Source: 2-12-FULL-35-23 sp965196985
GTDB taxonomy: Bacteria; Pseudomonadota; Gammaproteobacteria; UBA12402
Assembly (NCBI GenBank): GCA_965196985.1
Contig: CBDALO010000163.1
Coordinates: 62,001-126,000 of the forward strand
Direction of reading: 5' to 3'
DNA length: 64,000 bases
The translations under genes were made by a program, and so were the position numbers. Within the stretch, counting starts at the first letter, position 1. The number at the start of each line of letters is the position of its first letter. Under the pieces are notes generated by a model. That model was not told the DNA's origin, did no database searches, and worked only from the letters and a program-made list of their open reading frames with translations. Of the stretch, positions 28,803 through 38,750 are shown piece after piece.

Positions 28803-29069
28803 ACGCCTCTACCCTTTTGTTATTGGCGCAGTACTACTGGATATGAAGTTGATTTTCTAATAGATGACCAACTCGCCATTGAAATTAAAACAACCACACA
28901 AACTAAAGACAAACACCTTAAGGGACTTCACGCTCTCAAAGAAGAAAAACTATTTAATCGCTATCTTGTCGTTAGCCAAGACAAACTCACCAAGCACAGT
29001 AAAGGCATTGAAGCATGGTACTGGGAAGACTTTTTAAAAGCATTGTGGAATGACGAACTAATTGAATAA
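28803..29069 (+). pseudogene. AAA/DUF4143-type ATPase, 3' part
   Basis: In the frame ...CYWRSTTGYEVDFLIDDQLAIEIKTT... this gives the DUF4143 C-terminal nuclease-like motif (Y-W-R-x3-G-x-E-V-D-F...I-E-I-K), ending LKALWNDELIE and TAA at 29067-29069. It is out of frame with the 5' part by the two extra CT bases in the IS256 right flank. Removing them gives RLRLPFCYWRS. Confidence 0.75.
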
Positions 29070-30308
29070 TTGCTGATAAAGCGCGGCTGGTAAGTTAATT
29101 TCTAACAAAGCATTACCTTCCGCATCAAACACTTCACTGACTATTGCATGGTGTCGATAAAGGGCTGCACGCAAACTTGCCTCACCTGGCAGCAAACGCA
29201 AACAACACTGCACATTGTCTTGCGCTAGCAGCAACGTTAACGCCTGTTTCAAAAGCTCAATACCTTCCCCCGTGGCTGCAGACAACCACACCCGGATTGG
29301 CCGACCTAGCTCATCATAATCAATCCGTGCTGGCTGACTCAACAAGTCGACCTTATTGTAAACTTGTAACTGCGATACACTATCAGCCCCTACATCACGT
29401 AATACATCAACAACAGCATGAATATTTTCAAGGCGATGTTCATCACTTGCATCAATAACGTGGATTAACAAATTAGCCAGCTTAGTCTCTTCTAGGGTTG
29501 CTTGAAATGCTTCAACCAAGTCATGCGGCAAGTGGCGAATAAAACCCACTGTATCCGCCAACACAACTTCGCTGCCGTGTGATAGCTCTACTCGCCTCAA
29601 TGTTGGGTCTAACGTCGCAAAAAGCTGATCAGCAGCATAAACCTCAGCCTGAGTTAACTGGTTAAATAAAGTAGATTTACCAGCGTTAGTGTAACCAACA
29701 AGTGACAAGGTTAATACATTAGCACGCTGGCGCCCTTGCCGGCTTTGCTGGCGTTGTTTTTGTACCTTTGCCAGACGGCGATTGATTTGTTTAATCCGCT
29801 CACGTAATAAACGTCGGTCAGTTTCTAATTGAGTTTCTCCAGGCCCACGTAAACCTATTCCGCCTTTCTGGCGCTCTAAATGCGTCCAGCCACGCACTAA
29901 GCGAGTTGAAAGATGTTGTAATTGAGCCAACTCAACTTGCAACTTACCTTCAAAGGTACGTGCGCGTTGAGCAAAAATATCTAAGATCAAACCAGTACGA
30001 TCAAGTACGCGACATTTTAACAGGCGCTCTAAATTACGCTCTTGGGCAGGCGTTAAATCGTGATCAATTAAAACCAACTTGATTTGCTGTGCTTGCGCTA
30101 ACTCAGCTAGCTCATTTGCTTTACCACTACCAATAAAATACTTTGCATCTGGCGCTTGGCGCTGAGTCGAAACTTCAGCCATCACTTCAGCACCAGCCGA
30201 AGTGGCTAGAATCTGAAACTCTTCAATATCTTTAGGGTCTAAATGAGGCAAGCCGACATGGACTAACAGGGTTGTTTCACCTAAGTCGGCCTGTTGAACT
30301 TCAAACAC
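29058..30308 (-). CDS. hflX: GTPase HflX
   Basis: 416 residues. A ribosome-associated GTPase that splits stalled or heat-damaged 70S ribosomes. N-terminal HflX domain with GSGKANEL and VLIDHDLTPAQERNLE, a basic coiled linker (LRERIKQINRRLAKV), then the G domain: G1 GYTNAGKSTLFN, G3 DTVGFIRHLPHDLVEAF, G4 NKVDLL. Its 3' end overlaps the convergent ATPase remnant by 12 bases. It follows hfq by 8 bases, the conserved hfq-hflX operon. Confidence 0.96.
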   Translation of the reverse strand: MFEVQQADLGETTLLVHVGLPHLDPKDIEEFQILATSAGAEVMAEVSTQRQAPDAKYFIGSGKANELAELAQAQQIKLVLIDHDLTPAQERNLERLLKCRVLDRTGLILDIFAQRARTFEGKLQVELAQLQHLSTRLVRGWTHLERQKGGIGLRGPGETQLETDRRLLRERIKQINRRLAKVQKQRQQSRQGRQRANVLTLSLVGYTNAGKSTLFNQLTQAEVYAADQLFATLDPTLRRVELSHGSEVVLADTVGFIRHLPHDLVEAFQATLEETKLANLLIHVIDASDEHRLENIHAVVDVLRDVGADSVSQLQVYNKVDLLSQPARIDYDELGRPIRVWLSAATGEGIELLKQALTLLLAQDNVQCCLRLLPGEASLRAALYRHHAIVSEVFDAEGNALLEINLPAALYQQLFN

Positions 30309-30316
30309 TCGAATTA

Positions 30317-30559
30317 TTAATCCATTGCTGCGGCAATAAGCTCATCCATTGTTGCTAATTCTCGTCCTGGCACAATAGTAGAAATTGCATGCTTAAAAAC
30401 CATCTGTGTCATGTGGTTTTTAAGGAAAACAACATATTGATCAAAAGCAGTCACTTGCCCTTGAAGCTTAATCCCATTGGTTAAAAAGATAGATACGGGA
30501 ACTTTTTCCTTTCTCAACGCATTCAAAAAAGGATCTTGCAGTGCGGCGCCCTTCTTCAT
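30317..30559 (-). CDS. hfq: RNA chaperone Hfq
   Basis: 80 residues. Hexameric Sm-like protein pairing small RNAs with mRNAs. Sm1 motif VSIFLTNGIKLQGQVTAFDQ and Sm2 motif VFKHAISTIVP are present; QDPFLNALRKEKVPV is the usual N-terminal proximal face (Q8 region). The C-terminal tail is very short. Start ATG 30559 with GGAGGG upstream. First gene of hfq-hflX. The upstream 115 bp to the broken MFS gene contains an inverted CACCAGG/CCTGGTG pair. Confidence 0.97.
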   Translation of the reverse strand: MKKGAALQDPFLNALRKEKVPVSIFLTNGIKLQGQVTAFDQYVVFLKNHMTQMVFKHAISTIVPGRELATMDELIAAAMD

Positions 30560-30674
30560 TTTATTATACCCTCCATTGTTTTAGTTTTTCTCACCAGGAG
30601 CACTACGCATCCCAGCTATGCAAACCGGATGTTACCGTATCAAGCCTGGTGATACTAGAGCAAACAGAGAGGAA

Positions 30675-31054
30675 TCAATAATTTTTCATTTGAGCATGAG
30701 TTTCTTTCATAAATAGAGTCAGAATAAAAGCCAAAATCAACCCTAAAGGCAGTAGTGATAGAGCAAAAGCATAATTAAAGTAACTATACTGCGCCACCCC
30801 TTTAAGAATGTTACCAGACCAGAAAAAACCCAATAACCAGCCAATAATCGGCTGAAATACCACACCACCTAGCATCACTAGCATATTATTAAAGGCCACC
30901 GCCGTACCAGCTATACGACGACTGCTCACCTCTCGCGCCACAGCAAACGTTAGCACCTGAGCACCACAAGCAAACCCAAATCCAAACAAACAAACTACCA
31001 ACCATAACAAACCCATCTTGGGAGTATAAATTACTGGCAATACAAACAAGAAGG
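30675..31054 (-). pseudogene. MFS transporter (second copy), C-terminal part
   Basis: About 125 codons from VLPVIYTPKMGLLWLVV to the stop: transmembrane segments 9-12. It is separated from its N-terminal part (35880-36821) by the nested IS66 element. Removing the insertion and one CAAGAAGG gives 437 residues in frame. Confidence 0.88.
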
Positions 31055-31301
31055 GTATCCGTTCAATATCAGCATGATTTGAAAATAATTCAAAAAGTTC
31101 TTGACAGCTTTTTCGTGCAAATTTGGAAATTTTATATTGGAATCATCGTGTGTCATAAAAGCATGATGTGCGCTCTATAACAACGCTGTATGCTCGGATT
31201 ATTTTTTCATCGATCAGGTTCATGGCTTAAAAATAATTTCAGCAGTACGGCCATCTGTGTGGGGAAAATTTACCTTTTCAAACCCGTGGTATACTCTTCC
31301 T

Positions 31302-32143
31302 ATGAAAAAACAACCTGACAAATCAGTTTTAGCCGATCTCATTGAGAGATTTAATAATACTGTTACACCAACAGCACTAGAAACAGATTTTAGCAATGTA
31401 TGTGAAAGTCAGGCTGAGAAAATCATAAAGCTAGAAGACAAGGTGCAATCGTTAAATAACGCATTAAATAAATATAAAGGTGAGCAAGGAAAGCCTAATG
31501 TTAGAAAGCAAACGCGCGCTAACAAGGACAAGGATCATTCCTCCGAGAAGGATAGAAAAGGAAATAAAACCAATAAAACTAGAAAGCCAAAATCTAGTAA
31601 AAAAAATCTCGAAGTCTCTAATACAGTGACACTAACAATTAATCCAGATTCGTTGCCCAGCGATGCTGTGCCAAATGGCTCTAAGAAAACACTTATCCAG
31701 GATATAAAAATTGCTGCTAATAACACTCTTTTTTTGCGCCAACAATATTACTCCCCTTCTGAAAACAAACACTATACAGCACCTCTGCCAACTGGTTATG
31801 AGGGCCAGTTCGGCCCTACTATTAAAAGCTGGACAAGCTTCCTAAATACTCAAGGTGGTATGACGCTAGAAAGCCTTGAGACATTTTATAAAACCGCCAA
31901 CATAGATATTAGTAAATCAACCATCCATAGCTTCACAATTAAAACACCTACGATACTTGAGCCCGAGAAGGTAGAAGTTGTGAAGGCAGGTTTACAATCC
32001 ACGAACTACCAGCACCTAGATGACACCAACGCTAGAGAGGATGGGAAAAACCGTTATGTTAATGTATTGGGTAATGAGTATTATTCAGCTTACTTTACGC
32101 TGACCAGTAAAAGTCGATTAAGCGTCATTGAAATGTTAAGCAA
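31302..32143 (+). pseudogene. IS66 transposase copy B, first piece (others at 33613-33988 and 35376-35832)
   Basis: Same protein as copy C, from MKKQPDKSVLADLI to SVIEMLS. It is cut by IS4, resumes at 33613 (KDHFGFTLNEAAFN... to HQDSVD), is cut by ISKra4, and resumes at about 35385 (SFLDRFWDYYHKL... to SSQAQ). All coding pieces match copy C, so the nested insertions came after this IS66 landed. Confidence 0.88.
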
Positions 32144-33612
32144 CTGAAAACTACCCAAAATTTAAATCAGCAAAATAATGCTGAAATATTGTGTAAAAAT
32201 GACTATGCTTTGTCTTTTTAACAAGACTAACGAGATGAGTATAAATGTTAAACTTCGCCGATTACGCTGCCCCTCTTTTTTCAAAATTAACTGGGAAAGT
32301 TGTTTTAAAAAAATCTATCGACGATTGTAGGAAAGCTATTAACTGAAGGTAGTTGTAAGTTGTTCAGTTCATCAAAAGATAACAATGAGTATAAAAAGAT
32401 GATTCGTACACTTACCGGTGAAAATAAAAGCACCGATTTAGATCCAATAAAAACAAATGATGTATTGCTAGAACAGAGCTGTGAAAAACTTTCACACGCC
32501 AGTAAAATTGATGTTCTTCATGATCCTTCTGATATTAGAAAGCCACATAGCAAGCAAACTGAAAATCTAGGTAAAGTAAGGAGTCTGGACGGGGATATTA
32601 TCAATGGTTACAGCACGCATAACGCAGTTGCATTAGTACCTGGTGATAAGGCTGTGCATCTACTATCGCATGTAAGCTACAGCAATAAGGACCCTAAGTT
32701 TTTAAAAGCTGAGCATATTAAGAAAATAGAGGCTGGAAAGCCATTTGAGGGAGATAAAGAGGCCAAGAGTCTTTATGAATCTGGTGATTACTTTAATAAA
32801 AAGCTGCTGTCTATTCGTGAAATAGAAAAAATAGGAATCTGCCTAAAATCAAAGAATGAAGATGCAACCATTACCCATATTCTAGATAGAGAGTTTGATG
32901 ATAATGACTATCTCTCACTAATTGATACAAACCTAGATCAAGACTTTATTATTCGCTCAAAAATAACAAGAACAATAGAAGGTAGAGGTGATGATGGTAA
33001 AAAGCTTAAGCTGATTAACGCTGATTTTGATGCTCAAGGCGAAAAGCAATTCCAAAAGTTAACAGTTGGAAAGAATTGCGTACAAGACGGAAAAATAACT
33101 ATTTATTTTGGAGAGTTTGAGAACATCAATGCAATTAAAATCCAAATTACAGGCAGAGATGGTAGGAGAATTTTTAAGAATGACATGCTGCTATTAACTA
33201 ATAAAAAAGTAACGACTTTTGATGAGGCGTATGAGGTATACATAGCCTATCTATCTCGTGCGAAAATTGAATATGTTTTTAAATTTCTCAAGGAAGGACT
33301 AGGCTGGGAAAATATGCAGATAAAAAATTTTAAAGGGATACAAAATCTACTGGCTGTATGTTTTTATGTGGCCTCATATTTGTATGAGATAGGTAAGGAA
33401 AAAGCTTATGACGATTACGCAATTATGCTAGCTAAATTAGGAGATGGTAAGGGCAAGGTGACACGACACTTTATTGCGAAGGGTATTAGAAAACTTCTAA
33501 CGTATCACTTAGTAGAGCAATTTTTTAAAGAAAATAGTGTTTCTCAAGAAGAACAAAAAGAATTATCGAATTCAGTTCAGGTAGGGAGATAACAATTTTG
33601 GGTAGTTCTCAG
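32144..33612 (+). mobile_element. IS4-family element, copy 3 (inside IS66 copy B)
   Basis: 1,469 bp, same ends as copies 1 and 2. Flanked by the 7-bp duplication TAAGCAA (32137-32143 and 33613-33619). It landed at a different site of the IS66 transposase than copy 2. Confidence 0.94.
32245..33592 (+). CDS. IS4-family transposase, copy 3
   Basis: A short frame ATG 32245 (MLNFADYAAPLF, 33 codons, stop at about 32346) and a main frame from TTG 32360 (410 residues, FSSSKDNNEYKK onward). The A7 run joining them is at about 32308-32314. The main frame is identical to copy 1, with the DDE region THILDREFDD and the Y-R-E-K signature near residue 310. Whether the active protein starts in the first frame and shifts, or at TTG 32360, cannot be settled from sequence. 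Confidence 0.85.
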
Positions 33613-33988
33613 TAAGCAAAGACCACTTTGGGTTCACATTAAATGAGGCCGCTTTTAATTTACTGGCTACTATGAACTTACCCCACAAGGTAATCGAAAG
33701 CTTAAAGGTATTTCACTCATCGACTATCTTAAACAGTAAGGAGCTGGAAGTTATTCTTGATAAGGTATTAGGTGATAAAAAATTTCCAAAATATAGAAAG
33801 CTGATTACTGATGCGGCAGCTATCTCAACATATAGAAAGAGTCCTTATGCGATAGAAACACTCATTACCGATGATGCGCCACAGTTTAAGCTCATTACTG
33901 AATCACTCGCCTTGTGCTGGGTTCATGAGGGTAGGCATTATAAAAAGCTGACGCCAATTTTTAAGAAGCACCAAGACTCTGTTGACAG

Positions 33989-35375
33989 GGGTGCTGCCTT
34001 TATATAATGTAGAATATATAGCATAATATACACTTTAACATGATGAAGGATGGTGTTTGGATGTCAGCTAGAATTATCTCTGATGAAAATAATGAATTAA
34101 CTATTGAACTCAAGCTTCCACTAAAAGGATCTATGCTTGAATGTGAGGACGCAATTCTTGATGGGCTTAATGAGGTTGGAACATTAGCCACTGAAAAAGC
34201 ATTAAGTAAGTTTGATGCAGATGGCTCTCCTATCCATGTTGGAAAAATAAAGCTAACAGCACGAAGTAGAGATGAAGCAAATTACCAAACGCCTTATGGA
34301 GTTGCTCGAGTTAAGCGTTATGTTTATCAAACCTCTAAAGGCGGGAAGATCTTTTGTCCTTTAGAAGATAAGGCTAGAATTATCCAAGGATCAACACCGC
34401 GATTTGCAAAAATAATCTCACATAAATACTCAAACTTACCTGCTCCTAGTGTTATTGATGATCTCAAGGTCAATCATAACCGTAAAATCTCACATTCATA
34501 CTTGCAACGGGCAACTGATTTTGTTGGCGGTATTGCACAAGCCAAAGAGGCTGAGTGGGAATATGAAGAGCCAAAGCTTGATGCAGGCGTTGAGATGCTA
34601 AGCATTAGCTTAGATGGTGCATATGTCCTCACCGTTGATGATGGTTATAGAGAGAGCATGGTTGGAACTATTTCCATGTATGATAAGCATGGTGCACGCC
34701 TGCACACAACCTACGTTGCAGCATCACCAGAATATGGAAAAGATGAATTCTTTAATAGGCTTGAAAAGGAAATAAAGCTGAAAAAGAAATATTACCCTGA
34801 TGCTAAAACAATTGGCGTTGCTGATGGAGCAAAAAATAATTGGCCATTTCTAAAAAAACATACTGATACGCAAATTTTAGATTTTTGGCATGCAACTGAA
34901 TATCTCGGTGAAGCATCAAAGGCAATATTTACCAAAAAATCTGAAAGAGATGAGCGTGATGTTTGGCTCCAAGAGCGATGTCATGACTTAAAGCACAAGA
35001 AAGGTGCGGCAGGTAGAATACTTGCTGAGCTTAAAGAGCATGTAAATAAAAAACTGAATAAATCGCTTAGAGAAAAGCTAGAAGGAACAATTACGTATTT
35101 TGAAAATAATATTAAAGAAAAGCGAATGTCGTATCATAATTTGATTAAGCAGAATGCACCAATTGGCTCTGGCGTCACTGAAGCAGCATGTAAAACAATT
35201 GTTAAACAAAGATTAGGCGGATCAGGAATGCGCTGGAAAGACAAGGGAATGAAAATTGTTTTATGCTTGAGAACACTAGTAAAGACTAAAGGAAGATGGG
35301 ATCAGTTTTGGGAGAAGGTTAATGATTTTGGCGTGCCAGCAGTAATATAGCCTACATTATATAGAGGCAGCACCC
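33989..35375 (+). mobile_element. ISKra4-family element (inside IS66 copy B)
   Basis: 1,387 bp with inverted ends GGGTGCTGCCTTTATATAATG and complement of GGGTGCTGCCTCTATATAATG. The left flank ends GTTGACAG (33981-33988); the right flank reads GTTGACAG then an additional TTGACAG (35376-35390) before the IS66 sequence resumes. Confidence 0.9.
34040..35350 (+). CDS. ISKra4-family transposase
   Basis: 436 residues; an internal ATG at 34061 (MSARIISDENNE) is an equally plausible start. YQTPYGVARVKRYVYQTSKGG and FCPLEDKARI are the ISKra4 N-terminal block. The core has LSISLDGAYV (first aspartate), IGVADGAKNNWPF (second) and LDFWHATEYLGEASKAIF, then IGSGVTEAACKTIVKQRLGGSGMRW with the glutamate. Frame intact. 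Confidence 0.92.
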   Translation: MMKDGVWMSARIISDENNELTIELKLPLKGSMLECEDAILDGLNEVGTLATEKALSKFDADGSPIHVGKIKLTARSRDEANYQTPYGVARVKRYVYQTSKGGKIFCPLEDKARIIQGSTPRFAKIISHKYSNLPAPSVIDDLKVNHNRKISHSYLQRATDFVGGIAQAKEAEWEYEEPKLDAGVEMLSISLDGAYVLTVDDGYRESMVGTISMYDKHGARLHTTYVAASPEYGKDEFFNRLEKEIKLKKKYYPDAKTIGVADGAKNNWPFLKKHTDTQILDFWHATEYLGEASKAIFTKKSERDERDVWLQERCHDLKHKKGAAGRILAELKEHVNKKLNKSLREKLEGTITYFENNIKEKRMSYHNLIKQNAPIGSGVTEAACKTIVKQRLGGSGMRWKDKGMKIVLCLRTLVKTKGRWDQFWEKVNDFGVPAVI

Positions 35376-35879
35376 GTTGACAGTTGACAGCTTCTTGGAT
35401 AGGTTTTGGGATTATTATCATAAGCTCATTGAATATAAAAAGAACCCAGGGCAAGATGAGATAGATAAGCTATCCAATGAGTTTACTGAGTTATTCTCAA
35501 CAATCACTGGCTACGAGAAACTAGATAAACAAATTGAGCTCACCTTAAAAAAGAAAAGGCAGCTATTGTTAGTGCTGGAAAAGCCAGAGCTTCCTCTACA
35601 TAACAATCCAGCAGAGTTGATGGCTCGGAAGCAGGCTAGAATGCGCGATGTACACCTTCATACTATGAGTGAAGAAGGAACGAAAGCTAAGGATACAATG
35701 GTTACAATTACTGAGACATGTAAAAAGCTAGCAGTTAATGTCTTCGATTATATATATGACAGAATTACAAAAAACTATTCTATGCCTTCGCTAGCGGAAT
35801 TAATTACCATCCGCTCATCACAGGCGCAGTAAACTAAAGAGAGCGCAGCATGAGCATCATGCTGAAATAAGACGGATAC

Positions 35880-36821
35880 CAAGAAGGCAACTACCGTTGC
35901 TAATAACAATACTTTCCGTCGTTGCTGCAACCAGTCGGAAACAAAACCCATTACAGGCCCACCAAAAGCCCAACCAAGAAATATGACTGAATTCACTAAA
36001 GCAGCCACCTCAGGACGCAAGTGATAAACAGCTTTAAAGTAAGGCACTGCCCATAACTCAGCAAAAGCAGTTAATGATAAAAATAAACAACAGCCAATAA
36101 TGCCATTTAACCAAATAGCTGGAGTACGCATAGTCTGCAGCAAGCTGCGCAGCAACTCGGGAAAGGTAATCGCTTCTTCTTTTTTAGCACGTTTATTCAA
36201 CTTAACTTGCAAGCACACCTCAACACGTTTGTTTTTTCTATCACGCACAATAAAAAATAATAGCACTGCCAAAACAATACCAAAGCCAGCCATCAGATAA
36301 CTCGATACACGCCAACCTTCATACTTTACAAACTCTGTTAAGCTTACATCACCAATGATTGCACCCACCATACCAAGGCTTGTTACCAAACCAGCAACAA
36401 AACCAAAACGTTGTGGAGGCAGCCAAATTGAAGCTAACTTTAAAGCGCCTACAAAAGCAAAAGCTGAACCAAAACCAATCATGAAACGACCTAAACCAGC
36501 CAAAGCCAAATAATGAGAAGAAGCAAATAAATAAATACCAAGTGCACAAAAAGCGCAGGCTACCGCAACTAAGTTGCGTACCCCAAAACGGTCAAATAGG
36601 ATCCCCACAAAAAATTGCATCGGAGTGTAAGCGTAATAATAGAAAGCCGACAAGTTACCAAAACCGCCCGCGTCAATATGATAGAACTTTATTAAGTCCG
36701 ACTCCATCACACTAGGCGTAATACGAAGGTAATATTCATAGCAGTAGAAAAGCGCCCCTGCTGTGCAAATTACCCAGGCATAAACAGAGGAACGCGCCAC
36801 AGATTTAACTTTATTGATCAT
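35880..36821 (-). pseudogene. MFS transporter (second copy), N-terminal part
   Basis: 314 codons from ATG 36821 (MINKVKSVARSSVYAWVICTA). Segments 1-8 with the MFS loop signature GILFDRFGVRNLV and LAGLGRFMIGFGSAFAF. It resembles the intact MFS at 15,594 in layout and the Pht-like group of Legionella. Beyond 35880 the frame runs into IS66 and gains a foreign tail. Upstream of hfq on the same strand, it may once have shared a transcript with hfq-hflX. Confidence 0.88.
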
Positions 36822-36990
36822 TCGATAATAAGCCCTTCTTCGTTATTAAGTCCCCCAACGCCACACCAAACTAACGTATAAGAAAAACAACGCCATAACT
36901 GGTGTAATGGGCAACTAACTACGGACTTATCCTTGTCCTAAATTTAAACAGGAGTTGCAACCCCTGTTTAACTCGACAACCTAGGATGCG

Positions 36991-37020
36991 AAAAAATGAT
37001 AGGCGGTAGCTTACCGCCTA
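36991..37020 (-). terminator. Rho-independent terminator of rpmE
   Basis: Gene strand: AGGCGGTAAGCTACCGCCT hairpin followed by ATCATTTTTT. It begins 8 bases after the rpmE stop codon. Confidence 0.85.
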
Positions 37021-37027
37021 GTAGAAC

Positions 37028-37249
37028 TTAAGAATCAGTTTTGATTTTTTTGCTGTATTTTTGCTTAAAGCGATCAACACGACCAGCAGTATCAATGATC
37101 TTCTGTTGACCTGTATAGAAAGGATGACACTCTGAACAAATCTCAATATGTAAGTCTTCCTTGCCTAAAGTAGAGCGTGTTTTAAACTTATGACCACAGC
37201 TACAAGTAACTGAAACTTCAGAATAATTAGGGTGAATCTGTGCTTGCAC
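37028..37249 (-). CDS. rpmE: Ribosomal protein L31
   Basis: 73 residues, zinc-binding (C+) type: CSCGHKF and CSECHPFYTGQQK supply the cysteines, and IHPNYSEVSVTC is the usual start. Part of the 50S central protuberance and intersubunit bridge. Start ATG 37249 with AGAGG-like sequence upstream (AGGTTTCCGGTGCAAGC leader). Own terminator downstream. Confidence 0.97.
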   Translation of the reverse strand: MQAQIHPNYSEVSVTCSCGHKFKTRSTLGKEDLHIEICSECHPFYTGQQKIIDTAGRVDRFKQKYSKKIKTDS

Positions 37250-37329
37250 CGGAAACCTCTATCGTTTTAATCGAAAAAATTAGTCGGCAATTATGCACAA
37301 ACAACTTCCTAAAGTCAAGCTCGAGTCTC

Positions 37330-38750
37330 TTCCAATGCAAGATGAGCCTGAAATAGCCCCCACTTTCCAATGCAAAGTGGGCCTGAAGTTGTTGCGTGAT
37401 CGTTCATCCTATATGGATGAATATCAATATGAACGACATAGAATTAAACACCCTTACACAGATTGAGCAATTTCTATCCTCATCAACCCAGCTTACCTTT
37501 GAAGCTACATCACGAGCAGAATCTTACCTATGGGTTACGAACACATTAAAAAAATTTGCTTATTGCGGTATGTGCAAAAAGGACAAAGGATTGATTCGTG
37601 ATTACCTGCAACGAATGACTGGTTACTCACGTTCACAAATTACTAGGCTAATTGCTCAGTATCAAAAGTCAGGAAAAGTTGTTGTTAAGCAACGATCACC
37701 TAGAAATAAGTTTAGCTTAATCTATACGCATGAGGATACTTGGTTGTTAGCTGAAACGGATCAGGTTCATCAAACGCTTAGCGGGCCTACCACAAAAAAA
37801 CTTTGCGAGAGAGCCTTTCATTTGTTTGGAGATAAGCGTTATGCGCGTCTTGCTTTTATCTCAGTCTCTCATCTTTACAATCTTCGACAAACTGAAATCT
37901 ACCAGCGCAAACGGCGACACTTTAATAAAACTAAAGCAACGCAGGTTTCTATTGGTGAAAGGCGAAAACCAACTCCAGAGGGTAGGCCTGGCTTTATACG
38001 TATTGATACAGTGCACCAAGGAGATATAGATAAAATCAAGGGTGTTTATCATATTAATGCTGTTGACGAGGTGACACAGATGGAAGTAGTCTGCGCTGTT
38101 GAAAAAATTAGTGAGGCTTACTTAATCCCTGTCTTAGAGCAAATAATCGATACCTTTCCATTTAAAGTGTTAGGCCTACATGCTGATAATGGCTCAGAGT
38201 ACATTAATCAGCATGTAGCTAAACTATTGCAAAAGTTATTTATTGAACTCACTAAATCGAGGCCAAGGCATAGTAATGACAACGGTTTGGTGGAAAGTAA
38301 AAATGGCTCGGTTGTTAGAAAGCATTTTGGCTACATACATATTCAACAACGTTTTGCCCCGCAAATTAATGAATTCTATAACCAGCATTTTAACGACTAT
38401 ATTAATTTTCACAGACCTTGTTACTTCCCTGTAACCAGCATTAATAGCAAGGGTAAGCAAACTAAACTTTACCCTTACGAGGCCATTATGACTCCTTACG
38501 AAAAGTTCAAATCAATTGAAAATGCTGAGCAGTATTTAAAGGAAAATGAAACCTTTGAACGACTAGATAAATTAGCGTATTCTCTGACTGATCATGAATC
38601 TGCACAAAAGATGCAGGAAGCAAAGAAGACGTTATTTGAGAAAATAACAAAAGAGCAAATAGCTGATACTATCAGCACTGAAGACTAACCGATGGACCAT
38701 CATGGTGACATCTGTTCAGATGCTGCTTCAGGCTCATCTTACGATTGGAA
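37330..38750 (+). mobile_element. Insertion sequence with rve-type transposase, abutting xthA
   Basis: Imperfect inverted ends: TTCCAATGCAAGATGAGCCT at the left and complement of TTCCAATCGTAAGATGAGCC at the right. A second copy of the end-like word lies at 37374 (TTCCAATGCAAAGTGGGCCT). No clear target duplication. The right end replaces the last codons of xthA. Confidence 0.65.
37432..38688 (+). CDS. DDE integrase-type (rve) transposase
   Basis: About 418 residues; probable start ATG 37432 (MNDIELNTLTQIEQFL), with the frame open from 37396. The N-terminal half has a helix-turn-helix (GYSRSQITRLIAQYQKSGKVVVKQ). The rve core shows RIDTVHQGD (first D), LHADNGSEYIN (second D) and DNGLVESKNGSVVRK (E). 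This resembles transposases annotated as integrase core family in Legionellales and Rickettsiales. I cannot name the IS family with certainty; IS481-like or unclassified. Confidence 0.8.
   Translation, partial: NDIELNTLTQIEQFLSSSTQLTFEATSRAESYLWVTNTLKKFAYCGMCKKDKGLIRDYLQRMTGYSRSQITRLIAQYQKSGKVVVKQRSPRNKFSLIYTHEDTWLLAETDQVHQTLSGPTTKKLCERAFHLFGDKRYARLAFISVSHLYNLRQTEIYQRKRRHFNKTKATQVSIGERRKPTPEGRPGFIRIDTVHQGDIDKIKGVYHINAVDEVTQMEVVCAVEKISEAYLIPVLEQIIDTFPFKVLGLHADNGSEYINQHVAKLLQKLFIELTKSRPRHSNDNGLVESKNGSVVRKHFGYIHIQQRFAPQINEFYNQHFNDYINFHRPCYFPVTSINSKGKQTKLYPYEAIMTPYEKFKSIENAEQYLKENETFERLDKLAYSLTDHESAQKMQEAKKTLFEKITKEQIADTISTED

Larger units (their letters stand above)
31055..35879 (+). mobile_element. 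IS66-family element, copy B, carrying IS4 and ISKra4 elements
   Basis: GTATCCGT...ACGGATAC ends and an 8-bp duplication CAAGAAGG (31047-31054 and 35880-35887). The 4,825 bp equal the intact 1,947-bp IS66 plus IS4 (1,469 + 7) and ISKra4 (1,387 + 15). It splits an MFS gene. Confidence 0.93.
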
